A DNA stretch of 64,000 nt from NCBI GenBank assembly GCA_037952775.1, contig JBANAY010000004.1, positions 14,756,001 through 14,820,000 of the forward strand, written 5' to 3'. The position numbers and the translations under genes are program-made. Origin of the DNA: Clonostachys chloroleuca (Eukaryota > Ascomycota > Sordariomycetes > Hypocreales > Bionectriaceae). Shown here piece after piece: positions 1 to 11,590 of this stretch. The notes under the pieces are model-generated. The model did no database searches. It was not told the origin of the DNA and was given only the letters and a program-made list of their open reading frames with translations. Within the stretch, counting starts at the first letter, position 1. Each line of letters opens with the position of its first letter.

Positions 1-2
1 GC

Positions 3-482
3 AGAAAGCGCACTGTTTTCGATGCTCTCCAGGACAAGACTATCCTTGCCGAGGTTCGCGGCGCTCTACAAGAGACCAAGAACCTCATCGTAAACAAGCA
101 CGGCATTCCCGAAGAGGAGCAGGAGGCCTATGTCAACAAGATCATCAAGCGCATTGGCAACCCTCACTTGGAGGATGCTGTAGAGCGTGTCGGCCGTGCT
201 CCCCTCCGCAAGCTCTCTCGCAAGGAGCGTTTCATTGGCCCCGCCGCTGAGCTGGCCGAGAATGGCCAGCCCATTAAGTACCTCCTCGATGCCATCGAGA
301 TGGCCTTCCGCTTCCAGGGTTACGAGGAGGACGAAGAGTCCAAGGAGCTGGAGAAGATCATGGCAGACAACAGCGCCGAGGACGTCGTCGCCAAGGTATG
401 TGGCATTCAAACCACAGAGAAGATCTACCCCAGCCTTCTCGAGGTCGTCAAGCGTGTGCAAGACGACGGCCGTGAGGATTGA
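3..482 (+). CDS. mpdA: Mannitol-1-phosphate 5-dehydrogenase, C-terminal part (5' end outside window)
   Basis: Open reading frame 3 runs from the window edge to TGA at 480-482, giving 159 residues of the C-terminus. I recognise the helical C-terminal domain of fungal mannitol-1-phosphate 5-dehydrogenase (polyol-specific long-chain dehydrogenase family), with segments such as NKHGIPEEEQEAYVNKI, IGNPHLEDAVERVGR and LSRKERFIGPA. The family reduces fructose-6-phosphate to mannitol-1-phosphate with NADH in the cytosol and supplies the mannitol pool of conidia and hyphae. The lysine and histidine around NKHG are characteristic of the family. The N-terminal NAD-binding domain lies outside the window, so integrity of the whole gene cannot be judged. 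No intron is needed in this part. Confidence 0.85.
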   Translation, partial: RKRTVFDALQDKTILAEVRGALQETKNLIVNKHGIPEEEQEAYVNKIIKRIGNPHLEDAVERVGRAPLRKLSRKERFIGPAAELAENGQPIKYLLDAIEMAFRFQGYEEDEESKELEKIMADNSAEDVVAKVCGIQTTEKIYPSLLEVVKRVQDDGRED

Positions 483-2776
483 CTTGCTGGCTCACCGGCG
501 ACCGCCAAATTTACTGCTGGTGAAGGACCTCGACGGACGGGGCACAAGCTTTGACAGACTCCTCGTCAATCTTTTTTCCCCTTGAGTCGCTATGGATAAC
601 GCAGGATACGATACCAAATTTATTAGTGTTTTTTTTTTTTTTTTTTTTTTTTTTGCTTTTGTCAGGCGTTTTACTATACAGAGGCATACAACATGGTCTG
701 TCACTTCATACCCAGCTTAACTGGGCGGCTAGCCTGGCGTTTGATGGAGGATTGGAATAAAATTGAATTCAATTGAATCGAAATATTTGATCTAAGCATT
801 TCCACCATTTCTAATCTGTCCCCTCTGGGTGTATAGTTGATCGCTAATTATTGATTGGTCCTCAGTAAGCCCCTGTGTACCATGATAGCGACCACGTAAT
901 GAGTGGTGACACGACCATCGCGAGCCATGCCATCTCACCACGGAGCGATGATCCTTCTCTATATAGCATCTAGGGACCCGGAACTTGAATCTTTATAAAA
1001 TTCAGAAGAATAGCCTTAAGATTTTCAGGCGGAATCTCATGGCTTATTTTCTTAAATAAGTTTTCATGGCCATACAATTTCAATTCATCCTATTCAGGAT
1101 TCCCATCGCCCAGTTATCCAGCAATACTAGCTATCTCTACAAGCTACTTGGTCTTAAACAACTTGACAAACTCAGATGAAGAGTGTATGTTGCTTTTATG
1201 GGATTAATCCCAGCAATTGAGAAATTAAGTTATCACGAGACGGTGGCTCGATGCAAAACATGATCGAGATCCTGATACTACCTACTGTTTTGGTTAATAA
1301 CAGCCCCAATATCACCACAACCCCCGCTCCGAACTCGAACATGGGGTATAAAAAACATGAAAGAAAAGCTTAAATTATCGTGCATCGACAGTCTTATATT
1401 TGGTCGATTCTTTACATCCAGTCGAGGAGATTGTGATGAAGATGCAGGGGAAATGCGCCCGATCTTATATAAACGTCCGTCTCTATCGAAAAAGGCACAG
1501 CCTCAAGCGAAAGGCCCAAAAACCTTGTGAGATGGCTGAATTGTTTGAGGAATTCTCACGAGTTATTGAAATGGCCCCGGAACAACCCATGGAAGCTGAT
1601 CATTGATCGGTGATGCTTGAGTTGTCAACTATTGCCATATTCGCCGGCATGTATTTTACCAATTCAAAATTTATGCACGATTACCATATAGGAACATTAA
1701 TAGGCTGTAGAAGTCTATGATTCGGAATAATAGCAGATCGTCAGTGTACGAAGATTAACATGCCCTGAATACCGATGCTCGGGAATCCCTAGATTGATAA
1801 TAAGAGTAAGACGTATGGAGAAGCTAACGAAATGCGATGTTATTAAAGTGACCAATTCTCCCCTTGGGCGAGTAAGTCAATGTCTAAAGTCTTGCACATA
1901 TCTAGGCGATAGTAGCCAAAAATTTAGTGTCGTGGGACTACCCTATTCTACTCTGCCCTCGTATGGATTCATCCAAGGTCAGCATTCATTATAGAGGTCT
2001 AATGGCTTATTAGGTTTGCTAAAAACTCTACATGGTCCTCATATTATAGTTGTATAGTACTTTGAGGGAGTTTGAGGCATGAATGTTGGTCGACATTATG
2101 CCTAAAGTTCATTACTGGAGCGATTGAACCTCATCGTTAAAAAGAGAACAGTTACGCGTTTGGATCTTGCTGGGTTAAAGAAGAAAAGTGGCGCGTTTGT
2201 ATATTTGACTTGATATGGAATCCTCTCACCGAAAGCGAGAGGTCTTGCGGGTCGGGATTGCGAAGGAAGCCATCGCATGCTCACTCTGCTTGTCAGCCGT
2301 CGGTTACGTTCTATATTATCGTTAACGGCTGACCCTCATCACCTCACTTACTCGCCCGACCCGCAGGATTCCGGATGTCGGCCAGGTACCAAGATGAACA
2401 TCGCGGCTGGCCAAGGGAGGCTTGAGCTGAGCAGCTCGCCAGTTGCGGAATCGCAATTGAAGGGAGAGGCTGGAGCAAGTAATGATGACAATGTATTGAC
2501 GTTTTGACGATTTACGATGTAAAATAATCCCATTGTATGATACGAATTAACACGTGAATTGAAGTTGACTCTGAGACGCTTGTCCCAGTTTGGCAGAAAA
2601 AGCATCACGCAATGGGCTAAAGGATGGCCGAAATGGGTCTCACGTGACGCAGAAGTATCTTCCCGCTGCCTCATGGAGGGGAGCTGAGATGATTCGATTT
2701 TGGGACCGCCTGATGAGGCAAGAATTGCACTTGAAGTAGTAGGTTTCGCTTGGCTGTCTTTCGAGAAAACTCAATC
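483..2776. other. Intergenic region, AT-rich, no convincing gene
   Basis: This 2.3-kb stretch between the dehydrogenase stop and the sulfide:quinone oxidoreductase start contains only short frames without recognisable motifs, many of which begin with TTG or CTG. It includes an uninterrupted run of 26 T at 629-654. From about 760 to 2,100 it is AT-rich. The last few hundred bases must hold the promoter of the downstream gene, but I see no clear TATA box. Confidence 0.6.
629..654. repeat. Homopolymer tract, 26 T
   Basis: An unbroken poly(T) run lies about 150 bases downstream of the mannitol-1-phosphate dehydrogenase stop. On the minus strand it reads as poly(A). It may be a slippage-prone microsatellite or the tail of a lost retroposed sequence; no target-site duplication is obvious. 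Confidence 0.8.
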
Positions 2777-4243
2777 ATGCTTCGTAGCCGGGCTTCTTTC
2801 GGTGCCAGCGCCTTTGCGCGGTCATCCGCTGCCTCACTTTACCAGCGCTGCTCCTCAATTGCTGCTGTTCGAGCTTTTGCGACCGAGGCCGCTGCTCCAC
2901 CACGAGTTCCCAAGCCAGCTTCTCCTGCACCGGCCGATCCTACACCGGCGGCTCCCAAACCACCTCCTACACCACCTCCCGCACCTGTCATTACCATCTC
3001 AAAGAGCCACAAGGTAGTTGTCGTCGGTGGTGGCCCTGCTGGTCTTGCCATCAGCCATCAGCTGCTCCGTTCGGGCAAGTTTGCCCAGGATGATATCGCC
3101 ATTGTCGACCCTGCAGAGTGGCATCACTACCAGCCTGGATGGACTCTGGTTGGCGGTGGCCTCAAGGAGAAGGAGGAGCTTCGACGGCCAATGAAGGAGC
3201 TCGTCGACCCCCAGTTCAAGTTCTACAACCAGGCTGTTGGCGGATTCACCCCCGAGCAGAACTTCATCACCCTTGGAAATGGCGACAAGATCGGCTACGA
3301 GCAGCTGGTTGTCGCGCCAGGTATCAACATCAACTATGACAGCGTCAAGGGTCTCCCCGAGGCGCTTGCTGATAAGGACTCTCTCGTTTCCTCCATCTAT
3401 GGATACGACACCGTTAGCAAGGTCTTTGGCACCATCGAGCGTCTTCGCAAGGGAACAGCCATCTTTACCCAGCCCGCAGGCGTGATCAAGTGCGCCGGTG
3501 CCCCCCAGAAGATCATGTGGCTCGCTCTCGACCACTGGAAGGAGGCTGGCGCTTACGATCCGGCCAAGCCTTCTGCTTCCGATATCAACATTAGCTTCGC
3601 CACTGGCCTCCCCGTCATGTTCGGTGTGCCCAAGTACAGCGCCAAGCTCGAGGAGCTCCGCAAGGAGCGAGGCGTTGAGGGTCTCTTCCAGCACGACCTT
3701 ACTGCCATTGTCGATGGCAACAAGGCTGTCTTTTCCGGCCCCAACGGGGAGGTGACCAAGACATTTGACTTCCTGCACGTTACCCCTAAGATGGGACCTC
3801 ACGCCTTCGTCAAGAACAGCGCTCTCGCCAACGAGGCTGGTTATGTCGACGTCGATGACGCTACAACTCGGCACAAGAAGTTTGGTAACGTCTGGTCCGC
3901 TGGTGACGCTTCCAGCCTTCCTACCTCTAAAACCGCTGCTGCCATCACCGCCGAGTCCCCCGTCCTGGTCCGCAACCTTCTCCAGGTCGCCGAGGGCAAG
4001 GAGCCTGATGCTCAGTACGACGGATACACCTCTTGCCCTCTCCTGACTGAATACGGAAAGGTCCTCCTTGCCGAGTTCAAGTACGGCGGAGTTCCCCAGG
4101 AGACATTTGGCGACTTCTTCGACATCGACCAGGCCATCCCCCGCCGCTCATTCTACTACCTGAAGAAGGACTTCTTCCCCTGGGTGTACTACTCTTCCAT
4201 GGTCAAGGGCACCTGGGCCGGCCCCAAGGGCTGGATCAACTGA
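2777..4243 (+). CDS. hmt2: Sulfide:quinone oxidoreductase, mitochondrial
   Basis: A single exon encodes 488 residues. The ATG at 2777 is chosen because the frame further upstream has only a TTG start and because the protein then begins with an Arg/Ser/Ala-rich, acid-free mitochondrial presequence. A proline-rich linker at residues 41-71 follows. The FAD dinucleotide-binding motif GGGPAG is at about 84-89. The two redox cysteines expected of the SQOR/Hmt2 type are present at about 239 (GVIKCAG) and 420 (TSCPLL), and a second FAD motif, SAGDASSLPTSKT, is near 374. Family members oxidise H2S at the inner mitochondrial membrane, pass electrons to ubiquinone and produce persulfide. S. pombe Hmt2 is linked to cadmium tolerance. 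Length and motifs look intact. Confidence 0.93.
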   Translation: MLRSRASFGASAFARSSAASLYQRCSSIAAVRAFATEAAAPPRVPKPASPAPADPTPAAPKPPPTPPPAPVITISKSHKVVVVGGGPAGLAISHQLLRSGKFAQDDIAIVDPAEWHHYQPGWTLVGGGLKEKEELRRPMKELVDPQFKFYNQAVGGFTPEQNFITLGNGDKIGYEQLVVAPGININYDSVKGLPEALADKDSLVSSIYGYDTVSKVFGTIERLRKGTAIFTQPAGVIKCAGAPQKIMWLALDHWKEAGAYDPAKPSASDINISFATGLPVMFGVPKYSAKLEELRKERGVEGLFQHDLTAIVDGNKAVFSGPNGEVTKTFDFLHVTPKMGPHAFVKNSALANEAGYVDVDDATTRHKKFGNVWSAGDASSLPTSKTAAAITAESPVLVRNLLQVAEGKEPDAQYDGYTSCPLLTEYGKVLLAEFKYGGVPQETFGDFFDIDQAIPRRSFYYLKKDFFPWVYYSSMVKGTWAGPKGWIN

Positions 4244-4449
4244 GTGCAATTCGGCAGAAAAAGAAGTTTTATGATATTAATGTATTAGATTGAGATAGAG
4301 CAAAAGTTTTGAATGTATATCAACCTATATTAGATGCCGTAGCACCTTCCCCCATTGGTATCTTGTCGAATTTTTATTGTAGTTGCTGAGGAGACGCTTT
4401 TGAGATTTCGATATTTCCTGGGCGACGAGCTCATATTGCTAGCCGATAA

Positions 4450-5040
4450 TTAGGAACGTGTAGAACGTAGAAGTGAAAATGCCCTAGACACGGCTATTTT
4501 CGGTTCCTGGAAGCATCTTTTTGCTAGGCTTCTCTTCTCGGAGCGCTGTGTGACGCTCTTACCGTCACTTCCCTCGCTAGGAGGCTTGTGATATTCTTCT
4601 ACCACAATGGTAGTGCCCAGCGACTCTGATGATTCTTTGGGAGAGTAATTCTCAACGACAGCTGGGAGTAGTTTCGAATGAATGGTATTGGCAACCAGAA
4701 TCTGCGTCCATTCCAAGATAGAGCGCGATGAGAAGAAGTCGTCTGCCAGCGGATCCCCAAAAATGTGGTCGATTTCTCGGCAGTTCTCCTTGAACTGCGA
4801 AGAGAACTTCTTGGTGAATATGTGGCTGGTCATTTCGAAGTAGTGATCGATGGTCTTTGGCGGCCGTACAATGTGTTGATATTGGCGGAGTGACAGCTTC
4901 TCAAAGGTTTGCTCCACGGCCAGGGGGAGCACTCCTACTTGGTAGGCGGCCCGGAATTTGAGAAAGGCCGGCTTTGTGAAGTACTCTCTGGTTCCCTCGA
5001 ATGCCTTGAGCATTTGTAGCCTGTCGCCTTCAGCTTCCAT
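4450..5040 (-). CDS. Hypothetical protein, possibly the last exon of a longer gene
   Basis: A 196-residue frame begins at a true ATG (5038-5040), with a TAA in the same frame 14 codons upstream. A possible splice acceptor (CATCAG) lies between that stop and the ATG, so this could be the final exon of a longer gene. The protein is soluble and mixed alpha in character, with a hydrophobic heptad-like stretch around residues 25-60 and a basic, serine-rich tail from about 150. I recognise no domain. It is convergent with the sulfide:quinone oxidoreductase gene, 206 bases away. Coding status is inferred only from length and composition. Confidence 0.45.
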   Translation of the reverse strand: MEAEGDRLQMLKAFEGTREYFTKPAFLKFRAAYQVGVLPLAVEQTFEKLSLRQYQHIVRPPKTIDHYFEMTSHIFTKKFSSQFKENCREIDHIFGDPLADDFFSSRSILEWTQILVANTIHSKLLPAVVENYSPKESSESLGTTIVVEEYHKPPSEGSDGKSVTQRSEKRSLAKRCFQEPKIAVSRAFSLLRSTRS

Positions 5041-6021
5041 CTTGATTTGAAGCTTGAGGCGCCAACTCTGATGGTGATATTAGGGTAATGATGGAGGGCG
5101 GGCCTGGTGATCCCGTGAATAAGATGAAGAGAAGGATGCGCCGAGTAAGGCACAATCAGGTTCGCATATGGCGAGATAAAATATTTTCAGCAGATAACCT
5201 CTCGCCGTACATAACCTTTCTGATATCTCATGCCAGTGAAACCTTGTTGGCCTCCCTTGGGTTGGTCGGAAGCGCAAAATTCGAATACCTGGATAGTCCC
5301 TCATGACATATCATATTTAAGGGATGCGTATTTGGTTTTAGATAAAGAATGGATCCTGATCCGGAAATTCTACGTTGTACAATCACGCTATGAATGTTTC
5401 AGTGTTTGAGAAGAGCCAACTTTTGTCGCTTGCGGCAAGACCCACCGGCCGCATTCTCTTCCCACGGCATCGTCCACAACCGGATGCGGGAGCTTAGATC
5501 CTATTTCCGGCTTGTCTTTTGTCTAAAACACGGCGGACAATCACCCTGAAAAGATGAGGGCTTTTTTACGTTTTGCTCTACACCGCTTTGGCTGGGAGCG
5601 TGGACATACTTGGCATGAACAGTATCGCGTTCTTGGAGTTGACCGCCTGTGTGAACCCCATGGAGCAAGGGGATCTGATGCTCTCGTATTGCGGTTCACT
5701 TGACTATAATTTCTGAGTCACTCGGCGAATTTGTCTTACAATAGCTACCATCTCGTATGTTCACAAAGACAAAGACAAAGACTCGCTGTTTTGATGGTCA
5801 GTTACTCCTGGAGACTGTGCCTCTTTGATGTATTAGGATAAAGCACTCTTTATTCTCAGGGTATCTCTGTGAAACTAACTCAGAACACTCTTACCCCAAG
5901 GCCCCCATAGTTGAGTTTCACTCTTCTAGCCTGTAGGGGCTTGTTAGCTCTCATCCCCCCACATCGCACATCTCCTTTTCACAACCTTTGAAACATTCCT
6001 ATTTGAAAGAAGCCTTAATCC
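5041..6021. other. Intergenic region
   Basis: The roughly 1-kb spacer between the hypothetical gene and the 3' end of the ABC transporter holds no convincing gene. A short tandem ACAAAG/GACAAA hexamer repeat occurs near 5761-5782. Otherwise I see nothing. Confidence 0.55.
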
Positions 6022-9000
6022 TCACTGCAGCATTTGCTGCATCGCGTTAAGCCTGTATCCTTCATTCCGTTCCATGAGTTCAGAGTGATTCCCACTGTCT
6101 ACAATCTGCCCATTCTCAACCATGAAAATGATATCAGCCTTTTGCACCGTATGTAAGCGATGTGTGATAGCCAGTACAGTAGTCCCTCTAGATGCCCTCT
6201 CAAGCCCCTCTTGGAGTGCCGCCTCTCCATTGGCATCCAACGCACTCGTGCTCTCATCCAAGAGTAGTAAACGGGGTCGGCGAACTAAAGCACGAGCGAT
6301 GGCAAGACGCTGTCTCTGTCCACCAGAGAATCGAGAGGCCGACTCGCCGCACTCCGTATCGTAGCCATCAGGCAGAGCGATGATCTCTTCGTGGATGTTG
6401 GCTAGACGGCAGGCTTCCTCGATCTCAGCATCTGTGGCTTCATGACCTGGCACCGCGCCCAGTCCAACGTTATACTTGACAGTTCCGTCGAACAGGGAAG
6501 GCGACTGTGGCACCAGAGCGATGCCATCTCTGAAGGACTCGGACATCTCGGCAATGTTTCTGTCGTCAATCATCACGGCGCCCCCCGTAGGCTTGTAGAG
6601 TCGCTGGACGAGACTCATGATTGTGGACTTGCCGGCACCGGAGGGCCCGACGAGGCCACAGAATTGATTGGGGGCGATATCAAAGGTAACGTCGTTCAGG
6701 ATGGGCGCGTGTGGGCGTGTTGGATAGGAGAAAGCTACGTTTTTGAACGACACTTTTGCGCCGCCCTTGGCTGACGGGGGTGGTGAGGAACTCTTCTTTT
6801 CTGGTGAACCGTTTTCGACGTCGGGATTTGACGGCTTGCCGGCATGGAGACTGGACCCCAAGTCGATGATCTTCATGACCCGGGAAACGGCAAGACGAGC
6901 GCGAGAGAACTCAGGAGCCAAGGTAAACATGGTTCCCCAGAGCTGAGCACTTGTGAGCATTGCCACGAGAATGATCAACAGGTCTCTCTGCGTGTATTCT
7001 CCCTTCATGATGAGCTGTGAACCCCACCAGTAGGCCAACGCGTTGATAAAGGTTCCGATGGTGTGAGAGATGGCCAGGAGAATGTTTGTCGTCGCGGCTG
7101 ATTGGGCAACCTGCCGTCTCGGGGCCTCTAGTAGTCGATGATAGGTGTCCATGTAGGTTTTCTCTAGAGAGAGCACGGCGACGCTTCTGATGGATTGGAT
7201 GGCTTCCTGTGCCAGAGATGTGGCCTTTGTGAAGGCTTGCTGATGACGCTCTTCGAACCGCGCCAGCATACGAAGCTGCATGAACCCTGCGCCTAGCTGG
7301 ATGGGAATCATGACGAGACACACGAGGGCGATCTTCCAGGCGAAGATGTTACTGATGATGATGGCGATTACCACGTTGATGCAGATTGCAAAGACGGTGC
7401 CGAATGTTGATCCGCTGAACGCACCGACCGACATGCAGTCTTTCGTGATGATGGATAGAAGCCCGGATGGTGTCCGGCCCTCAGACTGGTGCCACTCCAG
7501 GCCTTGCTCGAGCAATGATCGGAACGAGAGAATACGGAGAGAGTATAGGATGCGCTCTGCAATAAACCCGAACCCCCACCACGCGAGGAAGTTGGCAATA
7601 AGCTCGACTCCTCCAAGCATGAAGATGAGCCCGGCAAAGAATCGACCCATGGACATGATGTTGCTGGCAGTGTTGCCGCATGTGTTCAGAGCTCCAACGG
7701 TGAACCCAAATATGATGCCAGAGCCAGAGAACGTAGCACCGACAAAGGCGGCTGCAATAAGAGCAATGACAAACCAGCCCAGAGACGGGCGAATGAGCCA
7801 TGCGATGCCTTTGATGGTGCCGCTGAATGGCTGGACGGTGTCCTCTTCCGGGGTCTTTTTGTCGTCTTCCTTTTCTTTGCCGTCAGTCTTTTCGCCTCTC
7901 TCATCGGAACTGCGAATAGTATCCTCCTTGACCGCGATCTCATCAGTTTTCTCAGCATGTGTATGATCGAGAGAGCTGCTAGAGATGGACTCTAGTTCCG
8001 GTTGAGTCTTGCTGTCCACTCGCTGCAACTTCGCCATGTGAGCAAACTTGCCGTCCTCCTTGGCCATGAGCTCCGAATAAGTCCCTTGCTCAATAATCTC
8101 ACCGGCCTCCAGAACAATAATATTGTCCGCATTGCGAATCGTCGATAGCCGATGAGCAATGGAGATGATCGTCCGCTTGCCCAACGAGGCCTTCTCCACG
8201 GCCTGCTGGACTCTCTGCTCGCTGGCCGAGTCGACCGACGCCGTCGCTTCGTCGAGGATCAGAATCTCCGGCTCTCGGATCAGAGCCTGCGCAAGAGCGA
8301 CACGTTGGCGTTGGCCACCGCTCAGCAGCGTGCCCCGCGTGCCGACAGAGGTCCCGTATCCGGATGTCAGTCTGCCAATGAACCCGTCGGCGTCTGCTTG
8401 CTCGGCCGCCTGACGGACGAGACGAGCGACCTCGGCGACATCAGCGCCCTCTGACTCGGCTGCCGTCAGAGCGTCGTGACCTTTGGCGCCTAGACGGGCG
8501 AGTTCAGGCCCGCCGAGGAACGGCTTGAGGTGCTGGTGCTGCTGGTGAGGGGAGTTGACTAGACCGAAGGCGATGTTTTCCAGGACTGAGCAGTCGAAGA
8601 GGGTGGGCTCCTGCTGGACAAACGTCATGTAGCTCCGCAGAGATTTGACGTTGAGACTTTGGAGGTCATCGTCGCCAATCTTGATCGACCCAGAGGTCGG
8701 ATCGTGCAGACGAGCAACTAGTGACGCGATTGTTGACTTTCCACTGCCCGACAGACCGACGATGGCGGTATATTTGCCAGCAGGGAAGTCAAGGTTGAGG
8801 TTTTTCAGGACTTGCTGACCAGGTCTGGACGGATACTCAAACGACACATTGTCAAACGTGATGTTCTTGGATCCGCCAGGGGGAAGACTCTTACCCTCGC
8901 CGGAGGTGGCATCGATGTTTGAGGGTGTCTCAATGTCTTCCAGCAGCCGTCGGTATGCCGCGATGGCGCCGCTCAGGAAGGGGAGCAAAGGGGCCATGCC

Positions 9001-10172
9001 GCCGAGCATGACACAAGCTGTTTTCCATTCATGTTAGTGCCCGTTGAGAGCTTCCGCAGCTGGAGATCGACCACTTACCATCAATGAGAAGGTATACAAT
9101 GGCGTAGATTTGTCCAATTGTCGAGTTCCCGTTCTCGTCAGTCAAGGAATCAGCAATCCGAATGCTCCCCTGCCAGAAGGCCAACGCATTCGCCGAGTAT
9201 GCCACAAAGTAGAGCATCCCAGTCTGGACAGCCGCGACGGCTGCCTTGACCATGGCGTGCTTGCGGGATTGAGCCATATGCCGCCCAAAGACAGACTCGA
9301 GACGTGGAGCCGCGCTAAATGCCTGAACGACGGAGATGTGCTCCAATGCCTCAGAGGCGATCGAGGAGGCCGCGGAGGAGGCTTCATTCTGCTTCCCTAC
9401 ATATTTCGAAAGATATCTGCCACCAAGAACTGCCGAGATGAGAAACACGGGGAGCATGGAGATCAAGATACCGGCAAGCCTGGGCTGCTGTGAAAAGGCA
9501 ATGACAAACACGGTGATTATGAAGCTGAATGTAGTCAGGATGGTGCCGACCTTCTCGGAGGTGCCCGCCTGTACGGCCGTGATGTCGCCCTGGAGCCTGC
9601 TCGAAACCACGCCGGCCGCGCCCCGCGTGTCGAAGAAGGCGGGAGGCTGGCGCAGGAGGGCGGCGAGGTACTGGTTGCGCAGGCGCTGGGCGAGGCGCTG
9701 GCTGATGATCCCCCAGGCCGTGAGGTAGAAGTAGATGAGGGCGAATGCGATGGCGCCGATCCAGGCGGTCTTGATGACCTTGGCGTTGATGGCCGACTCG
9801 AACTGGAACGCATCGCCTCCTCCTTGTGCGGTGTTCTCATCGGCAGCACAAGTTGCGCCGTTGAAATCGTCAACGAGCTGACCGAACAGGACTCCCATGA
9901 GGGGGAAGGGCACTCCGGCGCCGGCAGCGCAGAGGGTCCCGAAGACGATGAGAAAGTAATCAATCCATGTGGGCTGGGCGGCGAATAGAAGTCGGAAGAA
10001 GATGAAGAAGTCCTTGAAGATCTACCCAAGTAGAGAGAGTCAGTGTGATGTCCAGATCAAAAGGATACAGGGGCTCGTCGACACTCACATTTGACTGTTT
10101 TTGACCTGCCGTTTCTGAATCGACGGCCGTGACCTGGCTCTCGCCATTCGTCTTCTTCTCGTTCTGTGGCAT
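6022..10172 (-). CDS. Full-size ABC transporter, ABCB (MDR/Ste6) type exporter
   Basis: Three exons are inferred: 10172-10089, 10021-9079 and 9017-6022, with GTGAGT and GTAAGT donors and TAG/CAG acceptors. They join into 1,340 residues in the order TMD-NBD-TMD-NBD. NBD1 carries Walker A GLSGSGKST (near residue 430), signature LSGGQ and Walker B ILILDEATASVD. NBD2 carries GPSGAGKST, signature FSGGQ and LLLLDESTSALD. A charged Glu/Lys/Asp-rich linker precedes TMD2. All nucleotide-binding motifs look functional. Such proteins export lipophilic compounds, peptides or xenobiotics across the plasma or vacuolar membrane; the substrate cannot be read from sequence. It is divergent from glycosyltransferase UGT1, sharing a 1.4-kb intergenic region, which suggests export of a glycosylated product. 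Confidence 0.92.
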
Positions 10173-11590
10173 ATTGGGGAGCTTGTTCGGACTCAGGCTT
10201 CTGCTCGTATTGTATCTCGCTTGAAGTGATGAGCATAGGCAGTCCGAATAAGGAGGTCGCCGTGGGGGTGGAAGCGAGCGAGGACGAAGCTAAACGCATT
10301 GATCTCTGGCTGGGTGACGACCACGTAGATTGTAAGGCGAGGCACAACTTGGCTGCCGACTAGAATTGGAGAATGAGAAAGAAGGAGGAAAGAAACCAGG
10401 TTGGAATTATTCAGGGCTGTTGCGGTTTCGGAGCAAGTAGCTTCTCAGCCAAGAGTCCATGGAGCGAATTTTGGGCAAGCTGAAGCAAGCAATGCAACCA
10501 AAGCAAGGGAAGCTACTGCTTTACGTCACATCTACGGTAGCTCGGTCCCTTCATCTACATGGATAGCTCTATGTACAGTTAGCTGATTTGTTGATTTTGG
10601 CAGCTGGACTAAATGGGAAGAGATTGACTGCATAGGAAAGGCAAGAGACACATATAGTGGGGACTAGACTTCCGAGGGATTTTCATGTATGCGTATAGCT
10701 GTTTTGATGATTCACCCTGCTGTTAAAACCAAATAAGGTGCTTGGCTCGTGTAGGTGATGCAACCTTGTCTTGCTTGTGCGGGTAGCGTGTCACCCCTAA
10801 AGACAGCAAATCCCTTCAAGGAGGCTTGAGCAGGGCGAGAGGCGTGTGGGATAGCATGTGGGATAGCCGAGAATAAGAATGAAGGGGGAGGGGGTGTAGA
10901 TGGGCTGAGAAGCTATTGGGCGATACCGATGAACCACACAACATGCTTGACGAATTCTTTATCAATCATTTTCAGGGCGGGGCTCTCTGATGTGCCGTGG
11001 CGGGTATTCCTCCCGCAGGGCCAAGATATTCATCCTGAGCGGCTGAAGATGGTGCAAGAAGATCTTCAGCGCCACATTTTTGATCAACTGGGTGCTCACT
11101 CAAGTTATTCAAACCTGAGTCATCATGTAACTTATGCACGATGTCCAATGAAGGTTTCAGAGCATCATTCATCCGCATGGTTCTGACTAACAGGCGTGGA
11201 TATTGTGCTCGTCAGACATATCATAGGGACTTTTGCCTACACCCCTGCTCCTCCCTTGCCTTGTATCTATACAACCTCAATGTACTGTACAAATAGGCCT
11301 TGTATCCTTTGGATATGGCTACACACTTTGGTGTAAGAACCTGGAAGAAGCTCTCCCGAGAAGGATCCCGGAGGAATAGCAATACCGGCCTTCGAGACGA
11401 TGCGGTCCTGCCAAGAGCCAAGAAATGGCAACATTGCTGCATGGTATCTGCATAAAGTCCGAAGATTACTCACCTGGAGAAAATGAGGACGGCCGACCAT
11501 CATATTGCTACCCTCTCCTAGCTCTGTCCCGCCTTCACATTTTCAGCAAACTTATTCTTAATGGGCATTAGATAGTCTTCCTGTGGAAAA
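10173..11590. promoter_or_regulatory. Divergent promoter region between ABC transporter and UGT1
   Basis: The 1.4 kb between the two start codons contains no convincing coding frame and must carry the promoters of both divergent genes. No exact ATCWGATAA (SreA-type) site was seen here by eye. The layout is compatible with shared control but does not prove it. Confidence 0.5.

Noticed and set aside
2999..3874. 291-codon minus-strand frame
   Set aside because: Antisense shadow of the sulfide:quinone oxidoreductase gene; no independent motif.
7280..7966. 228-codon plus-strand frame
   Set aside because: Antisense shadow of the ABC transporter; composition is Met/Pro-rich and no family fits.
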